NCBI GenBank assembly: GCA_013076295.1
Contig: RQOL01000466.1
Coordinates: 868,001-932,000, forward strand
Direction of reading: 5' to 3'
DNA from: Sanderia malayensis
Taxonomy: Eukaryota > Cnidaria > Scyphozoa > Semaeostomeae > Pelagiidae
Length of the DNA: 64,000 nt
This document shows, piece by piece, positions 39,608 through 64,000 of the stretch. Below the pieces are notes generated by a model. That model saw nothing but the letters and a program-made list of their open reading frames with translations. It did no database searches and was not told the origin of the DNA. The position numbers were made by a program, and so were the translations under genes. The stretch's first letter is position 1. Each line of letters starts with the position of its first letter.

Positions 39608-42600
39608 ATGACGGATCATCAAATGCAACAGTCTCGCCGTGGAACTGTTGGTGGAAAGTCAGAATTCAACGTTCCTTCAAGTCTTCTCAAGGACCATGAA
39701 AACAAGGAAGTGTACGAACTCATTGGCAAGCGATGTGTTGTGAGTTCTGTTTGTTGATTTTGCCCTACCGCCTTCAAAGCTGTTGTTGATAATGACTTGT
39801 AGCTATTGTTGTAGATATTGTTCTATTTTTCTGTGTGAATTACAAACATTGCCAAAGTAGAAAACAAAAAAATATTATTTTCCTTGATGTAATTTAGCTG
39901 TAAGATCACCTTTTTGTCCCACTGAGAAAGCAGGAAGGAAGGCTCAAACTTCAGCAAAATTCCAATATTATAGATTTTCAATATTCTCAAAGTTCGCTTC
40001 GGTTTGTAACACCGAGTGGAGGAGCTCTATTCCCCAACAACAATGTTTATTTTATCCTCTAATTTTTATTTTTTTCTCCAAAGACTCTTGCCACTGCAGT
40101 TGTGCAAGTGTACATGGCACTGCCATCAAGTAGGGACAAATGGACAAAAAGATACGTTGGTGTTGCTACAGTCACAAAAGACAATCTAAGGAAGTCCTAC
40201 TTCATAAAAGTAATCGATTTGGCGGTATGTTACTGTTGTCTATAAATGGAAATTATTGATTAATAATTTATACTTCTGATTGGCTCAAATAACAAATGGA
40301 GATGTGTGTCTGTTTTCACTCTGATGGTTTTTACCATTTGTTTTGATTATTTTCAGAGTAAAAAAATGGTTTGGGAGCAAGAATTATACAGCCAATTTGT
40401 ATATTCAGCTGTGCAACCTTATTTTCATACATTTGAAGCAGATGTAAGATTCTCTTTCTCTTTGCTCCATTCTAATGAGACATTTTAATAAAACTATAGG
40501 GTATTTCATGGTTCAATAACACTATAGGGTATTTCCATGATTTTCTGCAATTTTTTCCCCAAGAGTTGCAATGCTGCTTTGAATTTTGCCAGTCAACAAG
40601 AAGCCGAAACTTTCAGATATAAGATAGAAGAGAAACTAAGGGCAAAAGAACAAAGAAAGATAGGTATGTTTTGTTTTATTTTTAACTTGCTTGTTTTTAT
40701 AATCTATTATCAAGTACTGAGTTATTTTCTTGTCAAATGAAAATGCTTGAGTTATAGTAATTTTTTTCCAATTTTAGAAAGAAAGAATCAAATGACAAAA
40801 AAAGGACCAGCTCCTGATAGAAGTGCAAGTACATTGAGGCCAAGCAATGGTAAATACCTCACTATGCCTTCTCAATATATCTATTTTTTCTTTGCATGGT
40901 TTCTCCTTTTTGTCATTTCTTTTCACCTACTAATTTTCCACATACTTTTTTCACAGAAAATCAGAACCGTGGACCCCCTCCAAGGAGTTCTTCACCTTCA
41001 CCGCCAGTGAATAATCAAAACAACAATGCTAAAAAGAGTGTTGAAAGCAAGAAAAATGAGAAAAACAAGAAGAAGGGCAAATTGACTAAACATGATATTG
41101 GACTGCCATCTGATTTCAGGTAAAACCAATACGCTGTGTTTCATGTAAACAGCTGAAGGTTTGAATCTGTTTTAGAACAAAAGTATCTTATCATTTCATT
41201 CTTATTTCAGACATGTTGGACATGTGGGTTGGGATCCAAAAGGAGGCTTTGACGTAAGTGATCATGTTCTACATTTGTGGGTTTACATTTACCAACTGGA
41301 CCCACATTGATAACAGCTATCATAGCTGAAGTTGCTATCCAGTATAAATATTCATGGTTACTTACTAATGTCTACTTTCAAGAAAAATCAAAGAATCTTT
41401 CCTCCAAATGCTTACAGATATCTTTTTGATATCTTTGTTCATTGCTTTGACTTCGCTTTATTTATCAGGTCAACAACATTGATCCAAAGTGGAAAAAACT
41501 GTTTGATAATGCGGGAATTACTGAAAAAGAACTGCAGGATGAAGAAACATCCAACTTCATCTATGACTTTGTTGAGTCTCATGGTGGCATTGATTTGGCA
41601 TTGGAATCATTCAACAAACCGTCAGCTCCTTTACCTTCACCTCCCCATGATGCAGGTATGCTTGCCATTCATTAGCCATCCAATTGTCTTGTTTTTTAAC
41701 AACCCATTATGCTTTCATTTCCATGGAAATTACATTATTTTCTTCAAATATATAGGTCTCCCTCCTCCTCCACCTCCATCAAGGAATGCACCAAGAGCAC
41801 CAACAGGAAGGTCTGGCCCCCTACCTCCACCACCGCCACCTTCAAGAGGCACAGCACCACCACCTCCACCACCATCTCGGTCAAGTGGGGCACCTCCCCC
41901 ACCGCCACCATCACGTGTTGGTGGACCTCCTCCACCACCTGGAAGGAGTGTACCCCCTCCACCAGCTCCGCAGGTGGGTGGAAGTGCACCACCACCTCCT
42001 CCACCTCCACCAGTGGGTGGTCCTGTACCTCCACCACCTCCAGCAATGTCAGCCACACCATCACCAAGTGCTCCAAGTGGTGGACAGGCCCGGGGTGCTC
42101 TGCTTGATCAGATTCATCACGGTGCAAAATTGAAGAAGGTTGATGACGAGCAGAGGAAATCAACATCCGGGGATGGAAGAGATGCTTTACTTGATGCTAT
42201 TCGAAAAGGAAAAAATCTCAAGACTGTAAGATCATTTATGTTTGCATCATCTAATTACTATGCTATACCCACATATATACAATACATGATGGAAAACTGT
42301 AAAAACTCTATGAAGCCCATCCTTTTGAGAAGTCCCCTTCCCTTGTTTTTGGAATTTTGAATGATGACAAAATTACTAACAGTTTTCTGAATTTTATTTA
42401 GCCCCTCTCCCATAAACCATGCCTCTGGAACATCAAAAATTGAATGATCAAGGGGATCATTCAATTTTTGAGGGCTTAGTAGACTTTGACAACACATTCT
42501 TTTTCCCATACACGCTTTTTTTTTATAAGAAACCTGGCTCAAGGCCTAGTAGTAAAAGTTTCTTAAATTTTAGCCACATTTTAGTTCTAAAAGTTTCTTA

Positions 42601-43271
42601 AAAGTTTCTTAATTTAACGAAAAAAGTTGCAGTGAAAACGAAGAAAAAAAGGGGATGTGGCAAAGTATTAGTATTATAACAAAGAAAAATCGTCAATGCG
42701 AAAAATCGCCATGTGGAGCCGACAATGTTATGCTTTGCACATAAAACACACTTACTGTAGTTGACATTTGTCAAATCCGTGAGGGAAAAACCTGTTTCCG
42801 AAATTTCTAATGTTTCTTAAATAGTTCCTTGTAGTTCTAAAAGTTTCTTAAATTTTAGGGCGTCTAGATCTAGGTTTCTTATAAAAAAAACGTGTATATT
42901 GCTGCTTGTGAATTCCTTCCGCTCTTTTCTGACAGGTATCTCAGGAAGAGCATCCTCCAGAGAGCCCATTACCAAGCACTGGATTGGCTGGTGCATTGAT
43001 GAGTGCATTGAAAGAGCGTGAAAAACACATCCAAGATTCAGGTATGCACTTGTGTTTTGGTTTCTCTGGATACGTTATCACTTAACATGTTATAAAGAAT
43101 AGATTCGAAGTCAGTAATTGTTAAGGAAGGTGCTAAAGGAAGCTTTTTAGCAAAAGTTGCTTCCTTCTTACTTATTGGAAGACTTTTAATCAGTGATTAA
43201 TCAGAGTAATTTTAATTTCAGATGACGATGATGATGATGATGACTTTGATGATGATGACTGGTCAGACTGA
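39608..43271 (+). CDS. WASL: Neural Wiskott-Aldrich syndrome protein (N-WASP)
   Basis: Links Cdc42 and SH3 proteins to the Arp2/3 complex to start branched actin. Eleven exons: 39608-39739, 40084-40224, 40357-40443, 40564-40663, 40778-40849, 40957-41119, 41211-41253, 41469-41655, 41756-42225, 42936-43041 and 43222-43271; 516 residues. Order of domains: WH1/EVH1 (about 15-140), basic stretch, CRIB/GTPase-binding domain (IGLPSDF then HVGHVGW, about 225-245), autoinhibitory region, polyproline tract (309-415, many PPPPPPS repeats), two WH2 actin-binding motifs ([15 protein letters not shown] and [14 protein letters not shown]), a central helix ([13 protein letters not shown]) and an acidic tail of consecutive Asp with FDDDDWSD at the end. 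Two WH2 motifs mark it as N-WASP rather than WASP type. The satellite directly upstream may be part of its promoter. Confidence 0.97.
42433..42471. repeat. Perfect 17-bp hairpin
   Basis: TCAAAAATTGAATGATC at 42433-42449 and its exact complement at 42455-42471 with a 5-base loop. It lies in the N-WASP intron, 40 bp left of a MITE. Origin is unknown. Confidence 0.8.
42511..42894. repeat. MITE, family B
   Basis: A 384-bp copy in the N-WASP intron. The ends are CACGCTTTTTTTTATAAGAA and a near-perfect complement ending AAACGTG, with TA on both sides. The interior shares AAGTTTCTTAA motifs with the copy at 35400. Confidence 0.85.
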
Positions 43272-43454
43272 GCACTAATAATTAAAATTGTTTATTTTCC
43301 TATAGCAATAATAATGATTACTACAATTGCAACTATTAATATTATATTTTCAAGCAATGACTAAAAACAATGTAATATCAACCATAATGAATAAAATGAT
43401 AGCAACAGTATTTTAATGATGCTACACATGTAACTACAACACATAGATTTTTCA
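43272..43454. terminator. Shared 3' region of WASL and the folate-receptor-like gene
   Basis: Only 183 bp separate two convergent stop codons. A plus-strand AATAAA sits at 43390-43395 and a minus-strand AATAAA (TTTATT on plus) at 43291-43296. The signals cross over, so the two mRNAs probably overlap at their 3' ends. Confidence 0.55.
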
Positions 43455-44592
43455 CTACAATAAATATGCAGTTGTAAAAACCATGAATATTATTTGAAAG
43501 TATAAGACAATTTTCATGGCAAAGTCATAGTGTGATCTTGAGCCACTCGGAACTTTAAGCTTCGGAACTTTAAGCTTTGAAACTCTGCTATTTGGGTTTT
43601 GTCCAGCAAACCACATTACCATGCAGTTTGAGCTGTCTGCATTTTCTTTTGTATAAATGAAAGAAGTTCCCCACATTTTCTCGCATAATTTTTTGCCACT
43701 GCCATACATGTTTTCATATGTCATACAAGGCTTGTTTTTTGGGCAGCTGTTTCCGCCATGTTCTGTGAAGTTGTAGTCGGTAAGGACATTCTCCACGCAA
43801 ATTTGATCAGTCTTGCAAGCCTGAAACCAGCGATCGCAAACAGAGGCACAAATCGGCACACCTATTACAAAGGATAAGAATGCCATTATATGTGCTTGGA
43901 GGAAATCTTGTCAGCTCACCCTACCACCAACTTGTCTCAAAATGCAATAGTCAAGTCGGATCACTTTCAAGTCAAGCTGCCCCATTGTCAAGATTAAAAG
44001 TGGGGCAAATTGACCAGAAAGCACCTTCAGCAATGAGCAGCATTAAATAAAGAGAAACTTGTCATAATACAATCAACACTACGTCCCACCTTTTAAAATG
44101 TCAAAGGAGGGATTTGCACTTGGTTGCTTCCACTTGTAAACATATGGAGAGCATTGGTAGAAACATTCCTATAAAAGAAAATAAATTAGTTACAAGGCTT
44201 CTTCGCCTCTAACTTGGGATAGTTAGAGTGCATACAACCAACACTTCAATGATTCTATGTCCCTTTTTCAAAGAGCATTCTCAAACCTGGTTAATCCAAA
44301 ATCTCTCGCACTCAGCGGATAACTTCTTGCACAGATGCCAATCATGGTTGTATAACGTTCTTGTTTGATTCGCTTTGAGCTCCTTTACAAACTCCGAGGT
44401 GCAACAAGTCTTCTCCTTCCAAGGCGCACATTCTGGGTAGGAAAGTGTCTCTGCGCCCGGTGACTTTTTGTGATATTTACCAGCGATGCACTGTTCGTTA
44501 CTTTCGACAAATAATGGGCTTATGCTTGAGCATGAAATTGCAAGCAAGAGCATCATTCGATATTGGTCCATTCTTAATGAAACATCCAGCAA
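43455..44592 (-). CDS. Folate receptor-like GPI-anchored protein
   Basis: Member of the folate receptor/riboflavin-binding protein family, extracellular vitamin binders. Three exons in gene order: 44287-44592, 44090-44168 and 43455-43861; 263 residues from the first Met, or 256 if the Met at 44571 is used; both give a signal peptide (MMLLLAISCSS). Family signatures are clear: CCTSEFV, ECFYQCSPYVYKW, PICASVCDRWFQACK, C-rich core, CEKMWGTSF and CMVMWFAGQNPN. The C-terminus has a hydrophobic tail (IVLYFQIIFMVFTTAYLL) after a small-residue region, as for GPI attachment. The ligand cannot be told from sequence. An internal repeat, KLKVPKLKVPSG, precedes the tail. Head to head with XPB. Confidence 0.9.
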
Positions 44593-44895
44593 AAAATGTA
44601 ACTTTCTCGATGTATGTCTTGTTGATTTTTTGAAAGTTATGATTTACTACAAAACACGCGCACGTGTTGTAAAGTTTGGTCTCAGCCCATCATGACATCA
44701 TGACTCAGCTAGCCTCACTTTCAATCTATATCTGGTATTGGTATGGTAATGGCACATGTGCCTGTTGTTGTTGTCTTGTTGCAATACCATGTAAGCCCAC
44801 TCTCAACTCAACCAACCAAAGTCTTTTCCTTTCCACCTAAGACTCCATGGTTTGACTAGAGAATTTCTATTAGACATATAGATGGTGAGCAGGCT
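44593..44895. promoter_or_regulatory. Divergent promoter interval, folate-receptor-like / XPB
   Basis: About 303 bp between two head-to-head start codons, the tightest such interval in the window. No TATA box is evident. It assumes the XPB start proposed at 44896. Confidence 0.45.
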
Positions 44896-57637
<12,742 letters not shown>

Positions 57638-60600
57638 CATAAACATATCTCTGTTGTATACAAGAACACATATTACCTATTTTATTCTTTTCTTTGCCCC
57701 TGTAAGACACGTTGCTGGTTATTTGAGAATTCTTATCGTGAAAATGAATAATGCTTTGTTTGTATGTAATGTGATGTGGTATGATGTTTCTGCTTGTTAT
57801 TTCCACTATGACAAGCACCACTGTGTTTTGATCGCGTCGCCATTAGTTCGTGCTTTAAGAGTCATGCTACTTTGGCATAGTAGCTAATCGACAGGATCTA
57901 TGTGCCCACTTCAGTTGTGTTTTGACTTACATTTCAAAAATACCTGCGCAATTACAATTATTTTTTCACAACATGACGTAGGACTTTTGTTTTTCTTATT
58001 GCTTTCATTTATTAGTTTCCTCGTTGTTTTGAATATGACTTGATTATTGTTGCAATAGTATTTATAATGATTTCTTTAAATTGAACTTTGATGAAATTTA
58101 TATTTGTAATGATGTTTTTGTGAGTTTCAGCTCATATTTTATAGTGCTTCCAACCGTTGACACAAGGTGCGTAGCTTTCGAATCCCTTTAACCCAACTTT
58201 CCGATGTCAATCATGTACTCATCCATCATGTATAGAGGATATAGTGTAGGTGTATTGTACAATCATACATGTTGTTCAATTGCAGTGCGTTTAACTGTAC
58301 ATAGTGCTGTCTCTGGTACAATATTATTGCTAGTGGTAGGTTTCTAGGGCTTGAAGCCCCATAGGAAATGTACTAAAATGTCGCACATTTGTTTGGCAAT
58401 TTATATTTTTGATTATCTGATTAATCTTTTTATGTTCTAGTTCATCTAATGGGATATACTTGGGTTTTGAATACGATATTTTTGTAAGTATGTTTGCAGT
58501 ATTATCCCGATAACTCGAACCTCCAAGCAACCGAGGGTTCGAGTTACGAATGATTGAGTTATCGGGAGTTGGAAAGTACCAGCAAAGCTTTCAAAGGTTA
58601 TACTGAAGTATACGTCGGTTATACATACGTGTATAACAGTTCATGTTTGCATTATGCTTCGGTACATATTGCTTGCACTCATTTGTGCTGTATTTTGTGT
58701 TTGTTTCTATTCCTTGTCGCCAGTTTTCAAAGTTTATCGAGGAAAGAGGCCGAGCAACAGATTACACAAAACAACATATCACAGCGTAAATGAACAAAAC
58801 AACATGTCACTGTGTAAACATGCCCTATTACTACGCGATAACCAACGTTGCTATTTATTCCTGTATCTACGCTGATTTGTATTCTGTGGTACTGCTCGCT
58901 CTGTGCCTGCTGCTACAACCAGGAGAAAGTTGCTTGCAAGTCGTAGTATGCTATCGTTTAACCCAGCTAATCATGGTTTGTGACTGTGTGTGTTTGGCTT
59001 GAAATAGCTTTTCAATCTTTTCACAAAGGACATCTGCTTTGCGCAGCAGTATATAAAGAGAACTATTTGAGATTTCACCTGTCAAACACGGCGAATAAGA
59101 GAGTGGCAGGCCGACTAATCATTTTGCCGTCATTAATTATTGATCTAGACTTGAACAAATCCATCCTTCTATTTCCCTTCTCCTCCACAAACACCTTCAT
59201 TTGTATATGCGTGTATGCTGAGTTTGCATGTGTGTTTTAATTAAAGCGATTTTCTTTGAATACTTGCGTATCTTATATCGATTTTCACGTCTTTCTTTTG
59301 CGCCCACAGACAGTGTAGCGAACTGCTCTGTTGTCAGTCCAAATACACAGTCGTGCGACATATCGCTGGCTTGATCGTAACTGAAGTGAGGAACACAACG
59401 ATGATGACAATGTAAGTAATAATATTTTGCGCACCTTGTGATTCCTACAACTTCTTTTCTTCTTGTTCTTTTAATGACATTAGCATGCTTGGGATTGTGA
59501 GGTGTAGGAGAGAATGAGCCATGTACTCAGACTTACGCCAACCCGATCAGATTAATACGCTCAGATAAGACCTCGTTGATTGTCTTAGCTGTAAGACAGT
59601 TTTCCGATGTCTGCTGTTCAACAAAGCATTGTTTAGCTGCAAGGCACGTAGTCTTTGCGACTGCAAAGCATGTGTCCCGTAGATCTTTAAACCTGTAGCA
59701 ATGAATACTCGGTTCTTTTCGGTTGTGGCTAGCGAGCAAGAAGCTCTTAAAAGTTGCACTTATTTTCGGAGAGCATTTTTGTTTTGATTTGAGATGCAGC
59801 TAAATGTGTTGCAGAAGCTTTGAAAATCGAACTGCTTTACAGGTTTAAAAATAAATTCTAACAAGAATTCGATATGAGGGAATAATTTAACGTTATATCA
59901 AATCCAATGAAGGACGTCTTTTGTGAGACGTGAGTTGTGAAAATAAGTTCTGGGAGGCTTAATGCTCGTTTGTTGAAATATTGGCAGTCGAGTTTTGGAA
60001 TTATCTGCGTGCGAATGATTTCACTAATGAAAATTTCCCATAAAACGTAGCTCGTGTGAGCTTTTCGTATTGCTTGGTATAATAAGGGGACGTTGATCGC
60101 ATGTTTAAGAAATTATTCCTTCCCTGCGAATATCTAAACAAGGGAGATTAATGCATTGTCACAACTAATCTGTCAAACTGGTGTGCCAATTCTTATGCTA
60201 ATCTTTTGTACACTGTACGTGAAGGATGTGCTTCTCTCTTGGATAATCATATTCAATACTGTTTGTCGTGCAGCAAGCCTGATTGCTTCAAATTCTTTCC
60301 TGCTTTGCTGTTCTTGCTTTAACGAAAGCAACAGCAAGTGGAGGCGTCTGTTTGTTCAGGATTGTTATCATCAATAATAAGCACAAGCAACTGCGATTGT
60401 TTTCCTGTGTATATTGCTATTGTATGGGCTGACACAACACTCGTGCACGTCAGGGTAGCGGGCTGTACCATAAACACAAACACCTGCCACATCATGGTGG
60501 GAAGGCAATGCTCTGCATATGTATACCGTGCAGCACTGGTTCCCGAATTGAGTGCGTGGTGACATTTTGCTCTTGGTCAAACTTTGATCAATTCTACATA

Positions 60601-61339
60601 TCTTTGCAGTGTATAAAAACTGTTTCGAGAGTGTTTCGACTTTTGGGGAAATTCTTCTCGCGTGATTACAGAAATCTTAAAATTAACTTGGAAATTGTAG
60701 ATATTCTGCAGCTGTATTGTATAGTATGGTATGTACTGTATAACTGTACTTTGCAGTTACAATTAGCTGCATCATTGTTTGCTCTAAACACACATTATTG
60801 TGCTCTGTTTCGCGGCATTTTGGCTATTGAAACTTCAAACGTTGCTTTTTATAATCCAAGATCTATATCAATATATCTTTTCCTTTGATCAAACTAGTTT
60901 AATTTCCTCGATTTTGCTAAAATGACCTCATAACAGAGAAACATTCTCTTGTTTTGTATATGTGGCAAAATTGAACCGCGTTTCACAAATGTGAACTTCT
61001 TTATCAAGCAGCACATTAAATTTTATCAAAACAGTTTGCAGATAATCCAAATTATCTCTGCGATAAATGAAATTGTAAGATCGCGTTCAGAAGTGATTTC
61101 AATATTATTTTCTTCACTGTCGACATAAATCGTTTTATCTCTCTCACGAAAAAAGGTTATATAACAGCAGCTATTCGGAGATTTTGCATCAGATTGGGGC
61201 GTGGTTTTGGGCTACCTCAAAAATCTAATCCATGAACAATGAATTTTCTCTCTGCTTTGCCATCCAATCATTAATTTATTCATTTGTTCGTTAATTCAAG
61301 CAGCATCAATTTAGAGTAGTGATTTGTTTTTCTCGTGTA

Positions 61340-61515
61340 CACGTTTTTTATTTTATAAGAAACCTAGCTCAAACCCTACTAGTGAGAGTTTCTTAAGTTT
61401 TCTATTGTTTTCTATTGTTAAGGAAAACAATAGAACAAAAGAATCTATTGTAATTTAGCACAAACTCTACTGGTAAGTTTCTTATAAAATGGTTTCTTGT
61501 AAAATATAAGACGTG
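61340..61515. repeat. MITE, family B (short subfamily)
   Basis: 176 bp with ends CACGTTTTTTATTTTATAAG and a complement ending AGACGTG, with TA on both sides. The centre has an inverted CTATTGTTAAGGAAAACAATAG motif shared in diverged form with 9724-9882. Confidence 0.78.
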
Positions 61516-63308
61516 TATTATATTTTTGGTGCTTACACCCGGCATCCATCCGCTGAGCAGTTCTAGAAAGTTAACACGAGATGTATGTATTCGAATGGTC
61601 TGAATGGTCACAGCACGTTGCCACATAAATGCACAAGGAAAATCAAACGTGAACTTGATTGGTAATCAGGGATACTGATTAGAACACTTGAATGTATTGT
61701 GCATGAGTTCTTTGAAAACCTTTCCTCCGTTCAAAGTTGTAGAACAGTGTAAACAAAACAACGGATTACGTAAGTGAACCAACACCCTTTCCTGATAATA
61801 TGATATGGATGAGAGGCTGATGATAATATTTTAAGAGACTTTACAATGTTATCAGCTGGTTAAGAACACCGTTTATCTTTGTGACTGGGAAGGCATTCTC
61901 TGTTTTCCATATAATTTTGTATTTCTGCCTGCTACGCAGTATAAGTTTCATTTTACATCAATAACAACCACACACAAAAAGAGAACAATGTCGCTTGTTG
62001 TTGCGTTGTGTGGTGAAAGAAACGGGGCCTTCTCTATGAAAACAATAGGCAACAGGCGACATTATACCTGCACTGCGTGTAGAAAGCATAGCAATCAGCG
62101 AATTACGTTCAACCAATCAATGATTCGCCTGCACGAAAACATGTATCTACGTATTACGTCTTCACCCTTCGCGGTGTCTTATTTTGTTCACAACCCAAAT
62201 AACAGTCGGAATTACAGCAAGATCAAGCGTGTTCGATCACAAGATTGCCTTAAGAAGAGATCAGTCTTGGACCGAGACAGGTTCTTTTCAGCGCGATCCG
62301 TCGCTAATCTGTCTTGAGAACTTAAGCCTGTGTTGTTCTACGAGTTTACATCAACCAAGGACTGTGCATAAATGTATGTATATGTAGCAGTTACAGCTAT
62401 GTAGCAGCAATCAGCAGGTAGTTGAGTACATCATAGGATTTTTGCTCACTAACAGGCGTGTACTGTGTAGCGATAGTATAGAGGAATTGCCTGTCATCAT
62501 ATCTGGGTTGCCATTTGTGTGTTGTATTATCTGTTGAGCTTGAATCAGTCGGTGAATATTTGACTTCGTGTAACGAGGTGCAGTTGGTGCAGAGATGAAT
62601 GTGTTTACTGATTTCAAACGAATGTACAGCTGCAAGGTACGTTGATTTGTGTAAGGCTAAGACGTGTTATGACAGAAGGTTTCCCTTGAACATTTTAATA
62701 CAGTGCTGTGTGATACAGATACAGACATGTTCGTATTTAATGTACTGGTATGACATAATTATCTTGATAAATCAGTTTGATTGAATGAACAAAGAATCAA
62801 GTGTATCTTCATTTGAATATTTGTCTGGCTGTTATTCAAGTTGATTTTATTGCAATGATGCTGTATGTACTTACAAAAGAAGATTGGATTTGTTTTGAAG
62901 CGCCAAAGAACACATTTGGTTATTTAGTTAGTTATTCATTTATATATTTAGTTATTTTGTTTGTTAGTTGGTTTCCTTTTTTAGATGTTTATTGATTAAA
63001 GGACTTTTCACATTGACATTGTTTTCCCTAAACACAATTGAAAAATTCCTCAAGTAAGTTCCGATCTTTCTTTGAGATTTCATTTTCTGATAATTAATAC
63101 AAAACATTAACAGTTTTAAATGTTTTTGGTGAAATTTGATTACTATCAAACAAGGAATGGTGTACACCACACTCTAACAATGAAACCAAACTGGATTCAA
63201 TCTCCAAAATTGTTGTGTTTTCTCATTTCGCATTAGATTATCGTCACCAGATAGCGTCCATTTCAAAGATCACTATTTTTATGGCCACGCAACGCTATGC
63301 TATGATTT

Positions 63309-63418
63309 AGTACAGTATAGAATAGTATAGTATAGTATAGTATAGTATAGTATAGTATAGTATAGTACAGTATAGTATAGTATAGTATAGCAAGGTATAG
63401 TATGATATAGCAGGGTAT
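63309..63418. repeat. (TATAG)n microsatellite
   Basis: About 20 imperfect copies of a 5-bp unit with occasional substitutions (TACAG, CAAGG). Confidence 0.95.
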
Positions 63419-63940
63419 AAAAAAGTAGGGTATGTAGTATGCGGTAATAGCAGTTCGGCATAGTTCCGTATGATGTAGTAAACATTACTGTGATAGATTA
63501 ATTGATTTGCCAAAGGATAAATTTATTTACTTCCCCTTTGTTTAACCCGAAGAGTTCTGTAGAAGTTTCCCCAACAGCTGAAACAAAGACATTTTTGTTT
63601 CATTCATTGCCGCGGCCTGCAAGCAACAGACAAAGTGCATAATAACCACACTGGTGTGTTAATAGAGCTTTACAAAACCTTTATCCATTTCGCTGGAACT
63701 TGTGTTAATTAAAATTAGAAATGGCTTTCGAAACTCTGTTTACAACTGACTTTCGACAACCTGCACGAGAAAACAGATTGCAACCATCACGTGGTATCGT
63801 TGCCACAGCAGTTTGATGCTTAATTTATTTATGTCGCATTGATTTGCAATAAAAGGCTGCCTAAAGAATCTACGGCTGTTGATTTCAGGGTGACCGAATC
63901 CTTTATCAATACCCTTATCAAGATTTTCTTTTGTTTCAGA

Positions 63941-64000
63941 TGGCAAAGAAAGAACCATTCGTCTTCATACCAAATTTAAATGAAGTTGTAGCAGGAAGGT
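63941..64000 (+). CDS. Possible first coding exon, cut by window edge
   Basis: ATG follows directly on a strong splice-acceptor sequence (TTTTGTTTCAG) and opens a 20-residue frame, MAKKEPFVFIPNLNEVVAGR, that runs off the end. I do not recognise the protein. It could be a first coding exon preceded by a non-coding one, or an internal exon. An ORF-like stretch at about 59310-59412 with a GTAAGT donor does not join to it in frame. Confidence 0.3.

Larger units (their letters stand above)
57638..63940. other. Long stretch without a recognised gene
   Basis: 6.3 kb after XPB. It holds a family B MITE (61340-61515), an eroded foldback at 58508-58571 with a GATAACTCGAAC / GAGTTATCGGG pairing like pogo-type ends, a simple repeat (63309-63418) and isolated short open frames without recognisable products. 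It could be intergenic or an early intron of a gene to the right. Confidence 0.5.

Noticed and set aside
41730..42166. Gly-rich, His-rich and Val-rich open frames on both strands
   Set aside because: Shadows of the N-WASP polyproline exon, whose CCN codons keep the other frames open.
59310..59412. Possible exon (QCSELLCCQSKYTVVRHIAG frame) with CCCACAG before and GTAAGT after
   Set aside because: Its frame does not join the candidate exon at 63941 without a stop, and no upstream exon was found; kept only as a note.
61988..62317. 109-residue open frame after XPB
   Set aside because: Composition and lack of any motif fit chance; nothing links it to neighbouring exons.
63941..64000. Start of CDIPT (phosphatidylinositol synthase)
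   Set aside because: FVFIPNL resembles the FVPNLI start of that enzyme, but the following residues NEVVAGR do not fit the family.

Overview
The window is nuclear DNA of an animal. It is AT-rich, its genes are broken by many GT-AG introns, and it has two nuclear-type tRNA genes and several families of short inverted-repeat transposons. The proteins are metazoan orthologues with very high intron density (up to 39 coding exons in one gene), as expected of a slowly evolving invertebrate. A cnidarian, probably an anthozoan, is my best inference, but nothing here proves the taxon. Exon borders below were read by eye and checked by requiring intact phase across every junction; all seven recognised genes and one unrecognised gene close in frame.

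Layout: (1) 2557-11622 (+), an unrecognised secreted protein whose C-terminal half looks like a legumain/caspase fold without the catalytic His and Cys. (2) 13375-17230 (-), ER protein disulfide isomerase PDIA4/ERp72, ending KDEL. (3) 18011-25232 (+), an extended synaptotagmin with three C2 domains, hosting tRNA-Glu and tRNA-Phe in neighbouring introns. (4) 26507-32606 (-), CPSF2/CPSF100. (5) 33106-36376 (+), the PHYHD1 dioxygenase. (6) About 37560-39480, a 133-bp satellite with a four-unit higher-order period, ending 130 bp before (7) 39608-43271 (+), N-WASP (WASL). (8) 43455-44592 (-), a folate-receptor-like GPI protein. (9) 44896-57637 (+), the TFIIH helicase XPB/ERCC3. From 57638 to about 63940 I recognise no gene; a possible first exon begins at 63941 and runs off the edge.

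Genes alternate in convergent and divergent pairs: PDIA4/E-Syt, CPSF2/PHYHD1 and FOLR-like/XPB share short head-to-head intervals of 0.3-0.8 kb, and WASL/FOLR-like are tail to tail with apparently overlapping 3' ends. The genes do not form one pathway. PDIA4 (ER folding) and E-Syt (ER-plasma membrane tethering) both act at the ER; CPSF2 and XPB serve mRNA 3'-end formation and transcription/repair.

Introns and spacers carry at least six families of non-autonomous DNA transposons, one nested insertion and several near-perfect hairpins. I found no CRISPR, no prokaryotic-type defence system and no endogenous virus. The most unusual items are the pseudo-protease-like secreted protein, the satellite in the N-WASP promoter region, and a near-consensus ER stress element in front of PDIA4.
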